Assembly: GCF_002803845.1 (NCBI RefSeq)
Contig: NZ_CP024985.1
Location: forward strand, 1,860,001 to 1,924,000
Source: Streptomyces lavendulae subsp. lavendulae
Lineage (GTDB): Bacteria > Actinomycetota > Actinomycetes > Streptomycetales > Streptomycetaceae
Direction: 5' to 3'
DNA: 64,000 nt
Under the pieces are notes generated by a model that saw only the letters and a list, made by a program, of their open reading frames with translations, was not told the DNA's origin and ran no database searches. Shown here piece after piece: positions 47,133 through 59,100 of the stretch. Numbering within the stretch: the stretch's first letter is position 1; every line of letters begins with the position of its first letter. Made by a program: the position numbers and the translations under genes.

Positions 47133-50100
47133 TCAGCCCTGGCCGAACTTCTTGTCGATGAGGGCGAACAGCTCGTCGTCGCTGGCGTCCTCGATCTCCC
47201 CGGCCGCCGTGCCGTCGGCGGCGGTACGGGCGTCGTTCCACTGGGCCAGGAGGGTCTGGAGGCGCACCGCCACCCGTGCGTGGGCCGCGTCGTCACCGGC
47301 CGCGACGGCCAGTTCCGCCGGGTCCAGCGAGGAGAAGGTGCCCTCCAGGCGGTCGAGGTCCTCCAGTACGGACAGCCTGCGTCCACTCGTGCCCTCGGGG
47401 GCCAGCTCGTCCAGCAGGTGCCGGGCGAGCGCGGCCGGGTTCGGGTAGTCGTAGATCAAGGTGGCGGGCAGCCGGAGCCCGGCGGCCGCGCCGAGCCGGT
47501 TGCGCAGCTCGACCGCCGTCAGCGAATCGAAGCCCAGCTCCTTGAACGCCTGCTCCTCCCCGATGTGTTCGGCCGACTTGTACCCGAGTACGGCGGCCAC
47601 CTGGCCGCGCACCAGATCCAGTACGGTCCGCTCCCGCTCGGCGGGGGACAGCCCGGCCAGTCGCTGCGCCGGGGTCTGCTCGGCTCCCCCGTGGGACGCG
47701 CCCGACCCGGCCGCGCTCGCCCCGGCCGGTACGGCCGTCGGCCGCCGCCGGCGGACCGGGGTGCGGACCAGGCCGCGGAACACGGGCAGGATCCCCCCGT
47801 CCGCAGCCCGGGCCCGCAGGGTCGGCAGGTCGACCGCGACCGGCAGCAACACCGGCTCGGTGACCGCCGCCGCGAGGGCCGCGTCGAAGAGCGCCAGGCC
47901 CTCGGCCGCCGACAGGGGCGCGACACCGCCGCGTGCGGCGCGTGCCCGCTCCGCCTCGGTGAGCCGGCCCGCCATCCCGCGCTCCTCCGCCCACATGCCC
48001 CACACCAGGGACAGGGCGGTGAGGCCGCGGGCCCGCCGGTGCCGGGCGAGGGCGTCGAGGAAGACGTTCGCCGCACCGTAGTTGGCCTGGCCGGCGCCGC
48101 CGAGGGTGCCGGCGGCGGCCGAGAACAGGACGAACGCCGACAGGTCGAGGTGACGGGTCAACTCGTGCAGGTGCAACGCCCCTTCGACCTTGGGCCGCAT
48201 CACCCGGTCGACCCGCTCGGGGGTGAGCAGGTCCACGACCCCGTCGTCCAGGACCGCCGCCGTGTGGACGACCGCCGTCAGCGGCCGCTCCTGCGGGACG
48301 GAGGCCAGGAGCGCGGTCAGCGCCTCCCGGTCGGCGACGTCGCAGGCCGCCCAGGTGACCTCGGCGCCCAACGCGGCCAACTCGTCCGTGAGTTCGGCGG
48401 CCCCTTCGCTCTCGCCGCCCCTGCGGCCGGTGAGCAGCAGGTGACGCACGCCGTGTTCGGTGACCAGGTGGCGGGTCAGGAGGCCGGCGAGCCCTCCGGC
48501 CGCCCCGGTGACCAGGACCGTACCGCTCGCGTCGATGCGGCCCGCCGCCCCGTCCGCGCCGGTCGCCGCCCCGGTACGGTCCGCCGCCGCCACCCGTGCC
48601 AGGCGGGGGGCGTACAGCGCCCCGCCGCGCACGGCCAGTTCGGGCTCGTCCGAGGCGAGGGCCCCGGCGAGGGCCCGGCCGGAGGCATCCGCGCCGTCGA
48701 GGTCGACGAGCACGAACCGGTCGGGGTGTTCGGTCTGCGCGGCCCGCACCAGACCCCACACCGGGGTGCCGGCGAGGTCGCCGGCCTCGGTGTCCGCGTG
48801 TGCGGCCACGGCGCCGTGGGTGACGACGGCGAGGCGCGCACCGGCGAAGCGGCCGTTGCCCAGCCAGTCCTGCAAGGCGGCGAGTGCCCGGTGGGTCACC
48901 TCGCGCGCTCCGTCCGCCACCGTGTCGAGGGCCGCGACCCCTGCGGGGGCGGTGCCTTCGGGTGCCGTGAACGGCATGACCACGGTGTCCGGCAGCGCCT
49001 GCCGTCCGGCGGTGACGGCCTCGTCCAGTGCGGCGAGGTCCTCGTACGCCGCCACGGGGACCCCGGCGCCGCCCAGTGTGGCGGCGAGGCCCGAGCGGGC
49101 GTCGGCGTCACCGACGACCACGAGGGTCGCGGCGCCCGCCCCGGCCGGCACGGCCGTCCGCACCCAGTCGAGGCGGAACAGCGCATCGTGCGCCGCGTGC
49201 CGGTCGGCCACCGCGAACCGCTCGGCGTCGAGCTCCCGGGTCACCAGGGCCTCCACCGAGGCGACGGGTGCGCCCTGTTCGTCGGCCAGTTCCGCCGAGA
49301 CCGTGTCCGTGGCGCCGGGAGTGACGCGCAGCCGCAGCGTGTCGGCTCCGGCCGCGTGCAGCCGGACTCCGCGCCAGGTGAGGGCCTCGCGGGCGAGGGT
49401 CCCAGCGGTACCGGTGGTGGCCCCCAGCATCTGCACCGCCGCGTCGAGGAGCGCGGGGTGCAGGGCGAACCCTGCCGCGGAGGACCGCAGTTCGTCGGAG
49501 AGGCGGGCCTGCGCGAAGACCTCGTCGCCTCGCACCCAGGCCCGGTCGAGGGTCCTGAGCGCCGTCCCGTGGTACTGCCCGGCGGCCGCCAGGCGGTCGT
49601 ACAGCTCCGCGACCGGCACCTCTTCGGCGTCGGTGGGCGGCCAGGGCCCGGTGGCGGCGGCGGTGGAGCCGCTGCCCTCCGTCTCGGCCCCGGTCTCGGT
49701 GAGGTGCCCGGTGGCGTGACGGGACCAGGTCCCGCCGTTCGCCACGTCGCCGTCGCCCGCCTCGGTGCGGCTGTGCACCTGGACGGTACGGCGACCGGTC
49801 GCGTCCGCCCCGCCCACGGTCACCCGGAGCTGGACGGCCCCGTCCTCCGGGAGCAGGAGCGGCGCCTCGTGGAGGAGGTCCTCCAGGTGGCCGCAGCCGG
49901 CCTCCTCTCCGGCGCGCAGGGCGAGCTCGACGAAGGCCGCGCCGGGCACGACCGCCGAGTCGGCCACGACGTGCTCGGCAAGCCAGGAGTGCGTACGGCG
50001 GGACAGCCGGCCGGTGAACAGGAACCCGCCGGTGTCGGGCAGTTCGACGGCCGCACCGAGCAGGGGGTGCCCGGCCGACTCGATGCCGAGCGAGACGGCG

Positions 50101-53100
50101 TCCTGCGACGGGGCGAAGGAGTCGACCCAGTAGCGCTCGCGCTGGAAGGCGTACGTGGGCAGGTCGACGCGGCGGGCGCCGCTGCCGGCGTAGAAGGCCG
50201 TCCAGTCGACGGTCACACCCCGCGTGTGGACCTGCGCCAGGGCACCGGCCAGGGCCTCCGCCTCGCCGCGGCCCTTGCGGAGCAGCGGTGCGAAGAGGGC
50301 GGCGTCCTCGGTGACGCAGTCCTGGGCGAGGGCGGAGAGCACCCCGTCCGGACCGAGTTCGAGGTACGTGGTCACCCCGGCCGCCTCCAGGGCACGCATC
50401 CCGTCGAGGAAGCGGACCGCCTCGCGGACATGCCGCACCCAGAACCCGGCCGATCCCATCTCGTCCGAGACCAGGGCACCGGTCAGATTCGACACCACCG
50501 GGATCCGCGGGGCGGCGAAGGTGATGCCCTCCGCCACCTTGCGGAACCCGTCCAGCATCCCGTCCATGTGCGGCGAGTGGAACGCGTGGCTGACCGTCAG
50601 CCGCTTGGTCTTGCGGTCCGGGAAGGCTTCGGCCACCTTGACCGCCGCATCCTCGTCACCCGCGACCACGACCGAGGTCGGCCCGTTGACCGCGGCGATG
50701 CTCACCCGGTCGGTCAGCAACGGCAGGACCTCAGCCTCCGAAGCCTGCACCGCGATCATCACACCACCGGCCGGCAGCGCCTGCATCAGCCGGCCACGCG
50801 CCGCCACCAGCGTGCACGCGTCCTCCAGCGAGAACACCCCCGCCACATGCGCGGCAGCGATCTCACCGACCGAATGACCCGACACGAAGTCCGGCCTCAC
50901 ACCCCACGACTCCAGCAGCCGGAACAGCGCCACCTCCACCGCGAACAACGCCGGCTGCGCGTACTCCGTACGGTCCAACACCTCGGCATCAGAACCGAAC
51001 AACACATCCTTCAGCGGCAGTTCGAGGTCCAGCCGTGCGCACACCGCGTCCAGCGCATCGGCGAACACCGGGAAGGCGTCGTACAGCTCACGCCCCATTC
51101 CCGGCCGCTGGCTGCCCTGACCGGTGAACAGGAACGCCACCTGCTGTTCGGTGGTGGCCACGCCCTGCGTCAGCGCGGCGGCGGAGTCGCCCGCGGCCAG
51201 CGCGGTGAGCGCCTCGCGGTACTCCTCCTCCGCCCCGGCGACGATCACGGCCCGGTGGTCGAGCAGGGCCCGGCCGGTCGCGAGCGAGTGGCCGACGTCC
51301 ACCGGCCGCTGATCGCCGAGGTGGGCGAGGAGCCTGGCGGCCTGGTCGCGCAAGGCGGCTTGCGTCTTGCCCGACAGGATCCACGGCCAGGTGGAACCGC
51401 CCGCGCTCTCGGCAGCCCCCTCAGCCTCGGGGTCCTCGGGCGCCTGCTCCAGGATGGTGTGCGCGTTCGTTCCGCTCACGCCGAACGAGGAGACGCCGGC
51501 CCGGCGCGGACGGCCGGTCTCCGGCCAGTCCCGCCGCTCGGTCAGGATCTCGACGTCGCCCGCCGTCCAGTCGACGTGCGGGGTCGGCGCGTCCACGTGG
51601 AGGGTCTGCGGAAGCACCCCGTGCCGCATCGCCAGCACCATCTTGATCACACCTGCCACACCGGCAGCGGCCTGCGTGTGCCCGATGTTCGACTTGATCG
51701 AACCGAGCAGCAGCGGCCGGCCCTCGGGCCGGTCCTGGCCGTAAGTCGCCAGCAGCGCCTGCGCCTCGATCGGGTCACCCAGCTTCGTGCCCGTACCGTG
51801 CGCCTCGACCACGTCCACCTCGGCCGCCGACAGGCCCGCACTGGCCAGCGCCTGCCGGATCACCCGCTGCTGCGACGGCCCGTTCGGCGCCGTCAGACCA
51901 TTGCTCGCACCGTCCTGGTTGATCGCCGAACCCCGCACCACCGCGAGGACCGGGTGCCCGTTGCGACGCGCGTCCGACAGCCGCTCCACGAGCAGCATGC
52001 CGACACCCTCACCCCAGCCCGTACCGTCCGCACCCTCCGCGAACGCCTTGATCCGCCCGTCGGCGGCGAGGCCGCCCTGCCGGGCGAACTCGACGAACGC
52101 GCCCGGCGTCGACATGACGGTGACACCACCGGCCAGGGCGATCGAGCACTCGCCGCTGCGCAGCGCCTGCACCGCGAGGTGCAGGGCGACGAGCGAGGCC
52201 GAGCAGGCGGTGTCGACGGTGACGGCCGGGCCTTCGAGGCCGAAGACGTAGGACAGCCGGCCGGAGACGACGCTCGCGGAGTTGCCGGTGCTCATGAAGC
52301 CGTCGCCGCCGTCGGCGGAGTTCAGCACGAGCGAGAGGTAGTCCTGCCCGTTGGTGCCGACGAAGACGCCGGCCCGGCTCCCGCGCAGCGACGACGGGTC
52401 GATGCCCGCCCGCTCGAACGCCTCCCACGAGGTCTCCAGCAGCAGGCGCTGCTGCGGGTCCATCGCCAGGGCCTCGCGCGGCGAGATCCCGAAGAATCCG
52501 GGGTCGAACTGCGCTACGTCGTAGAGGAATCCGCCTTCGCGGGCGTACGCGGCCTCCTGCTCGGAGCGCGGCCCGAACAGCTCCTCCGCGTCCCAGCCGC
52601 GGTCGGCCGGGAACTCGCCGATCGCGTCGCCACCGGACGCCAGCAGTCGCCAGAGGTCCTCCGGGGTCCGCACCCCGCCGGGGAAGCGGCAGCTCATCGC
52701 CACGATCGCGATGGGGTCGTCCTCGACCGCCCGGCCCGTCCGGTCCGACACGGCCGCCAGGGCCGCCGCATCGCCCGTGCCCAGCAGTTCGCCGCGCAGG
52801 TGGTCGGCCAGGTCGGCGGAGGTCGGGTAGTCGTAGATCAGCGTGGCCGGGAGCCGCAGCCCCGTGGCCGTGCCCAGTCGGTTGCGCAGCTCGACGGCGG
52901 TCAGCGAGTCGAAGCCGAGTTCCTTGAACGCCCGCCCCGCGCCGACCCTTTCGACGCCGGTGTGGCCGAGGACCGCGGCGACCTCCTTGCGGACCAGGTC
53001 GAGCAGCATCCGGTCCCGCTCGGCGGCGGACAGGCCCGCCAGCCGGCCGGCGAGGGAGTCGCGGCCGTCGGCGGCCGTGTCGGACCGGCCGTCGGTGCCC

Positions 53101-56100
53101 GCGCGGGCGGCGAGGGCGCCACGCGCCTCGGGCAGCTCGGCGAGGAGGTGGCCGGCGCGTCCGGCGGTGAAGCCGGGGGCGAAGCGGTCCCAGTCCACGT
53201 CCACGACGGTCACGACCGCGTCGTCGGCGTCGAGGGCGCGGTGCAGGGCGCCGATGGCCGGACCGGCCGCCATGGGCGGCACGCCGCCCTTGCGCATGCG
53301 GGACTCCAGCGCTCCGTCGGCTGCCATGCCGCCCTCGGCCCACGGACCCCAGGCGATCGAGGTCGCGGCCAGCCCGGCGGCCCGCCGCTGCTCGGCGAGG
53401 GCGTCCAGGTAGGCGTTCGCAGCGGCGTAGTTGGCCTGGCCGGCCGTGCCCCAGGTACCCGTGACGGACGAGAAGAGCACGAAGGCGGAGAGCTCGATGC
53501 CGAGCTCTGCGGTCAGCTCGTGCAGGTTGAGGGCGGAATCCGCCTTGGCCCGCAGGACGCTCTCGAACCGCTCGGGGGTCAGGAAGTCGAGCACGCCGTC
53601 GTCGAGGACGCCCGCGGTGTGCACGACGGCGGTCAGCGTGTCGGCTTCCGCCGCGAGGAGCGTACGCAGCGCCTCCCGGTCGGCGACGTCGCACGCCACG
53701 ACCGACACCTCGACGCCCGTCTCCGCGAGCTCCGCCGCCAGCTCGGCGGCGCCGGGCGCATCGGCGCCCCGGCGGCTGGTCAGCACCAGGCGCTGGGCGC
53801 CCGCGCCGGCCAGCCAGCGCGCCACATGGGCGCCGAGGGCACCCGTACCGCCCGTGACCAGCACCGTCCCGGACGGCGCCCACGACGGGGCGTCCTCTGC
53901 GAGGGCGGCGGCACGCACGAGACGCCGCCCGAACACGCCCGAGGACCGGACCGCGACCTGGTCCTCGCCGCTCCCGCCCGCCAGTACGCCGACCAGCCGG
54001 GCCATCGCCCGCTCGTCCCACACCTCGGGAAGGTCCACCAGGCCACCCCAGCGCTCCGGAACCTCCAGAGCGGCAACCCGGCCCAGACCCCACACCTGCG
54101 CCTGAACCGCAGACACCAGACGATCCGAACGACCCACACTCACCGCACCCCGGCTCAGGCACCACAACGGCGCCCCCACCCCGGCGTCGCCCAGTGCCTG
54201 CACGAGGGCGGCCGTCGCGACGACTCCCGCGGCCTCGTCCAGCGCCAGCAGCGACACCACACCGGCCACGGGGCCGGCCCCGGTCAGCAGCCCGGCCAGC
54301 GCGGCCCGGTCCGTACCGGGCTCGACCACGAGGCGGCGTACCTCGGCACCGCGCGCGGCCAGCGCGTCCACCACGGCCGTCGCGTCCACACCCGTGGCGG
54401 GCACCGCGACCAGCCAGGCACCGGACAGGGCGGCGCCGGCAGCAGAGTCCGTCAGCGGCTTCCACGAGACCTGGTAGCGCCATCCGTCGGTCCCGGTCCG
54501 GGGCTGCGACCCGCCGCGTCGTACGAGCGGCGTCCGCGGCCAGTAGCGCTGACGCTGGAAGGCGTAGGTCGGCAGGTCGACGCGTACGGCGCCGGTCCCG
54601 TGGACCGCCCGCCAGTCGACCCCGATGCCACGGACGTGGCTCCGCGCCAGGGCGGTCATCGCCGTCTCCGCCTCGGGACGGCCCTTGCGGAGGAGGGGCA
54701 CGAAGGCGGCCCCGTCCACGCTGAGGCATTCCTGCCCGAGGGCGGAGAGCACACCGTCCGGGCCGAGTTCGAGGTACGTGGTGACCCCGGCGGCTTCCAG
54801 GGCGCGGATGCCGTCGAGGAAGCGGACGGCCTCGCGGACGTGCCGGACCCAGAAGTCCGCCGAGCCCATCTCGTCGGAGACCAGGGCGCCGGTCAGGTTG
54901 GAGACGACCGGGATGCGCGGGCTCTCGTACGCGAGCCCCTCCGCGACCCGGCGGAAGTCGGCCAGCATGCCGTCCATGTGCGGCGAGTGGAACGCATGAC
55001 TCACGGTCAGCCGCTTGGACTTCCGGTCTGAGAAGGCTTCCAGGACGGCGGTCGCGGCGTCCTCGTCACCGGCGATCACGACCGAACGCGGACCGTTGAC
55101 CGCGGCAATGCTCACCCGGTCCGTCAGCAGCGGCAGGACCTCGTCCTCCGAAGCCTGCACCGCGATCATCACACCACCCGAAGGCAGCGCCTGCATCAGC
55201 CGCCCACGCGCGGCCACCAGCGTGCACGCGTCGTCCAGCGACAGCACCCCCGCCACGTGCGCGGCGGCGATCTCACCGATCGAATGACCGGACAGGAAGT
55301 CGGGCTTCACGCCCCACGACTCGACCAGCCGGAACAGCGCCACCTCCACCGCGAACAGCGCGGGCTGGGTGTACCCGGTACGGTCCAGCAGCTCCGCGTC
55401 GGAGCCGAACAGCACCTCCTTCAGCGGTACGTCCAGGTCGAACCAGGCACACACCTCGTCCAGCGCCTCCGCGAACACCGGGAAGGCCTCGTACAGCTCA
55501 CGCCCCATCCCCAGGCGCTGACTGCCCTGACCGGTGAAGAGGAAGGCGACCTTCCCGCCCTGGGGCGAGCCCGTCACCACTCCGGCCGCCAAGCCGTCCT
55601 CCGCCAGCGCCGCGAGCCCGGCCAGCAGCCCCTCGCGGTCCGCCGCGACGACCGCCGCCCGGTCCTCGAACGCCGAGCGGCCGACGGCCAGGGTCCTGGC
55701 GACATCGGACAGGCGCAGCCCGGGGTCGGCGAGCAGTCGCGCCCGCAGTCCGTCGGCCTGGGCCCGGAGGCCCGCCGCGCCCTTCGCCGAGAGCACCAGC
55801 GGCAGGGGCGCGAGGCCCGGGTCCACGGATGCGGCGGTGTCCGCGCCGGACTCCGCGTCCGGGGCCTGCTCGATGATGGTGTGGGCGTTCGTTCCGCTGA
55901 AGCCGAACGAGGAGATGCCGGCCCGGCGCGGACGCCCGGTCTCCGGCCACTCCCGCCGCTCGGTCAGCAGCTCGATGTCGCCCGCCTCCCAGTCGACCTG
56001 CGGCGACGGCCGGTCGATGTGGAGGCTCTCGGGCAGCTGCCCGTGCTGCATGGCCATGACCATCTTGATCACACCCGCCACACCGGCAGCCGCCTGCGTG

Positions 56101-59100
56101 TGCCCGATGTTGGACTTGACGGAGCCCAGCAGCAGCGGCCGGCCCTCGGGCCGGTCCTGGCCGTAGGTGGCCAGCAGCGCCTGCGCCTCGATCGGGTCAC
56201 CGAGGGTCGTGCCGGTACCGTGCGCCTCGACCGCGTCCACCTCGGCGGCCGACAGGCCGGCACTGGCCAGCGCCTGCCGGATCACCCGCTGTTGCGACGG
56301 CCCGTTCGGCGCCGTCAGACCGTTGCTCGCACCGTCCTGGTTGACGGCCGAACCCCGCACCACCGCGAGGACCGGGTGCCCGTTGCGACGGGCATCCGAC
56401 AGCCGCTCCACGAGCAGCATGCCGACACCCTCACCCCAGCCCGTACCGTCCGCACCGGCCGCGAAGGCCTTGATCCGGCCGTCGGCGGCCAGACCACGCT
56501 GACGGCTGAACTCGATGAACGTGCCCGGTGTCGACATGACGGTGACACCGCCGGCCAGGGCGAGGGAGCACTCGCCGTTGCGCAGGGCCTGGATCGCCCA
56601 GTGCAGGGCGACCAGCGAGGACGAGCAGGCCGTGTCGACGGTGACCGCCGGGCCTTCCAGCCCGAACACGTACGACAGCCGTCCGGAGACGACGCTCGCG
56701 GCGTTGCCGGTACCCAAGTGGCCTTCGAGACCGGCCGGTTCCTCCAGGAGCACCGACAGGTAGTCCTGCCCGTTGGTGCCGACGAAGACGCCGGCCTGGC
56801 TGCCGCGCAGCGTCTCGGGGTCGATTCCGGCGCGCTCGAAGGCCTCCCACGAGGTCTCCAGCAGCAGGCGCTGCTGCGGGTCCATGGCGAGGGCCTCGCG
56901 CGGCGAGATGCCGAAGAAGTCGGCGTCGAAGTCGGCGACGTCGTAGAGGAAGCCGCCCTCACGGGCGTACGAGGTGCCCTGGGCGCCCGGGTCGGCGTCG
57001 TAGAGGGCGTCGAGGTCCCAGCCGCGGTCCAGGGGGAGTTCGGCGATCGCGTCGGTGCCGGAGGCGAGGAGCTGCCAGAGGTCCTCGGGCGTCCGTACGC
57101 CGCCGGGGAAGCGGCAGCTCATCGCGACGATCGCGATCGGGTCGTCATCAACCACCGTGGCCACGGGGCCGGCGGCCTCCGTCTGCGCGCCGAGAAGCTC
57201 GGCGAGCAGGTAGCCGGCCAGTGCGGCCGGGGTGGGGTAGTCGTAGACGAGCGTGGCGGGCAGCCGCAGGCCGGTGGTGGCGCCGAGCCGGTTGCGCAGC
57301 TCGACGGCGGTGAGCGAGTCGAAACCGATCTCGCGGAAGGCCCGCCCGGCCTCGACGTCATCGGCCCCGGAGTGCCCGAGGACCTCGGCGACCCGCGTAC
57401 GCACCAGGTCGAGGAGGAACGGGGCCCGGTCCCCGGCCGACAGGCCGCGGAGCTGCTCGGCGAGCGACGAACCCGTACGCTCGGGCCGGTCCTCGGCGCG
57501 CTCCGCACTACGGGTGGCGGCCTCGGGCAGGTCGGCGAGCAGCCGTCCGGCGCGCACCGCGGTGAAACCGGGCGCGAACGCGGCCCAGTCGAAGTCGGCG
57601 ACGGTCAGCGCCGCCTCGTCGGACCCGACCGCCTGGCGGAGCGCGGTGATCGCGAGGTCGGCGTTCATGGGCGGTATGCCGCCCCGCCGCATGCGTGCGT
57701 CCATCGCCTCGTCGGCGGCCATACCGCTGCCTGCCCACGGACCCCACGCGAGCGAGGTCGCGGCCAGCCCGGCGGCCCGCCGCTGCTCCGCAAGAGCATC
57801 CAAGTAGGCGTTCGCAGCGGCGTAATTACCCTGACCGGCCGCACCGATGGTCCCGCTCATCGAGGAGAACAGCACGAACGCGGACAGCTCGATCCCGAGC
57901 TCGACAGTCAGCTCGTGCAGGTTCAGCGCCGACGTGGCCTTCGCCCGCAGCACGCTCTCGAACCGCTCAGGAGTCAGCGCGTCCAGCACACCGTCATCCA
58001 GCACACCCGCGGTATGCACCACAGCCGTCAGCGTCTCGGCCTCAGCAGCAAGCAGCTCCCGCAGCGCCTCCCGGTCAGAAGCGTCACACGCCACCACCGA
58101 CACCTCGACGCCCGTCTCCGCGAGCTCCGCCGCCAACTCGGCCGCACCCGGCGCATCCACACCCCGGCGACTGGTCAGCACCAGGCGCTCGGCACCCGCA
58201 CCAGCCAGCCACCGCGCAACCCGACCACCCAGAGCACCCGTACCACCAGTCACCAGCACGGTCCCGGACGGCACCCAAGAGCCCGAGTCCCCGGCGGCGG
58301 CCCGGACCAGCCGACGCCCGAACACCCCGGAGGACCGGACCGCGACCTGGTCCTCACCGGCAAGACCACCGGCCAGCACACCAGCCAGCCGGCCCATCGC
58401 CCGCTCGTCCCACACCTCGGGAAGATCCACCAGGCCACCCCAGCGCTCCGGAACCTCCAGAGCGGCAACCCGGCCCAGACCCCACACCTGCGCCTGAACC
58501 ACAGACACCAGACGATCCGAACGACCCACACTCACCGCACCCCGGGTCAAGCACCACAACGGCGCCCCCACCCCGGCGTCGCCCAGTGCCTGCACGAGGG
58601 CGGCCGTCGCGACGACTCCCGCGGCCTCGTCCAGCGCCAGCAGCGACACCACACCGGCCACGGGGCCGGCCCCGGTCAGCAGCCCGGCCAGCGCGGCCCG
58701 GTCGGTACCGGGCTCGACCACCACCCGAAGGACCTCAGCCCCCCGAGCCGTCAGCCCCTCCACCACAGCCGAGTCATCCACACCACCGGCCGGAACAACC
58801 ACCAGCCACACCCCGGAAAGCCGCGCACCCCCCACGGAGTCCGCCACCGGCTTCCAGGACACCCGGTAGCGCCAGCCGTCGACCTCGGACTGCTCCTGGC
58901 CCTGGCGGCGCCATGCCGACAGGGCGGGGACGAGGTCGCTGACGCGCGCGTCGTCGGCCACATGCAGTTCGGACGCCAGGGAGCTGAGGTCGCCGCTCTC
59001 CACCGCCTCCCAGAAGCGGGCGTCCACCGCGCCCACCGCCGTAACGGGGGCGGTGGCGCCGACCGACAGGACGGTCTCCGGCCAGTAGCGCCGGCGCTGG

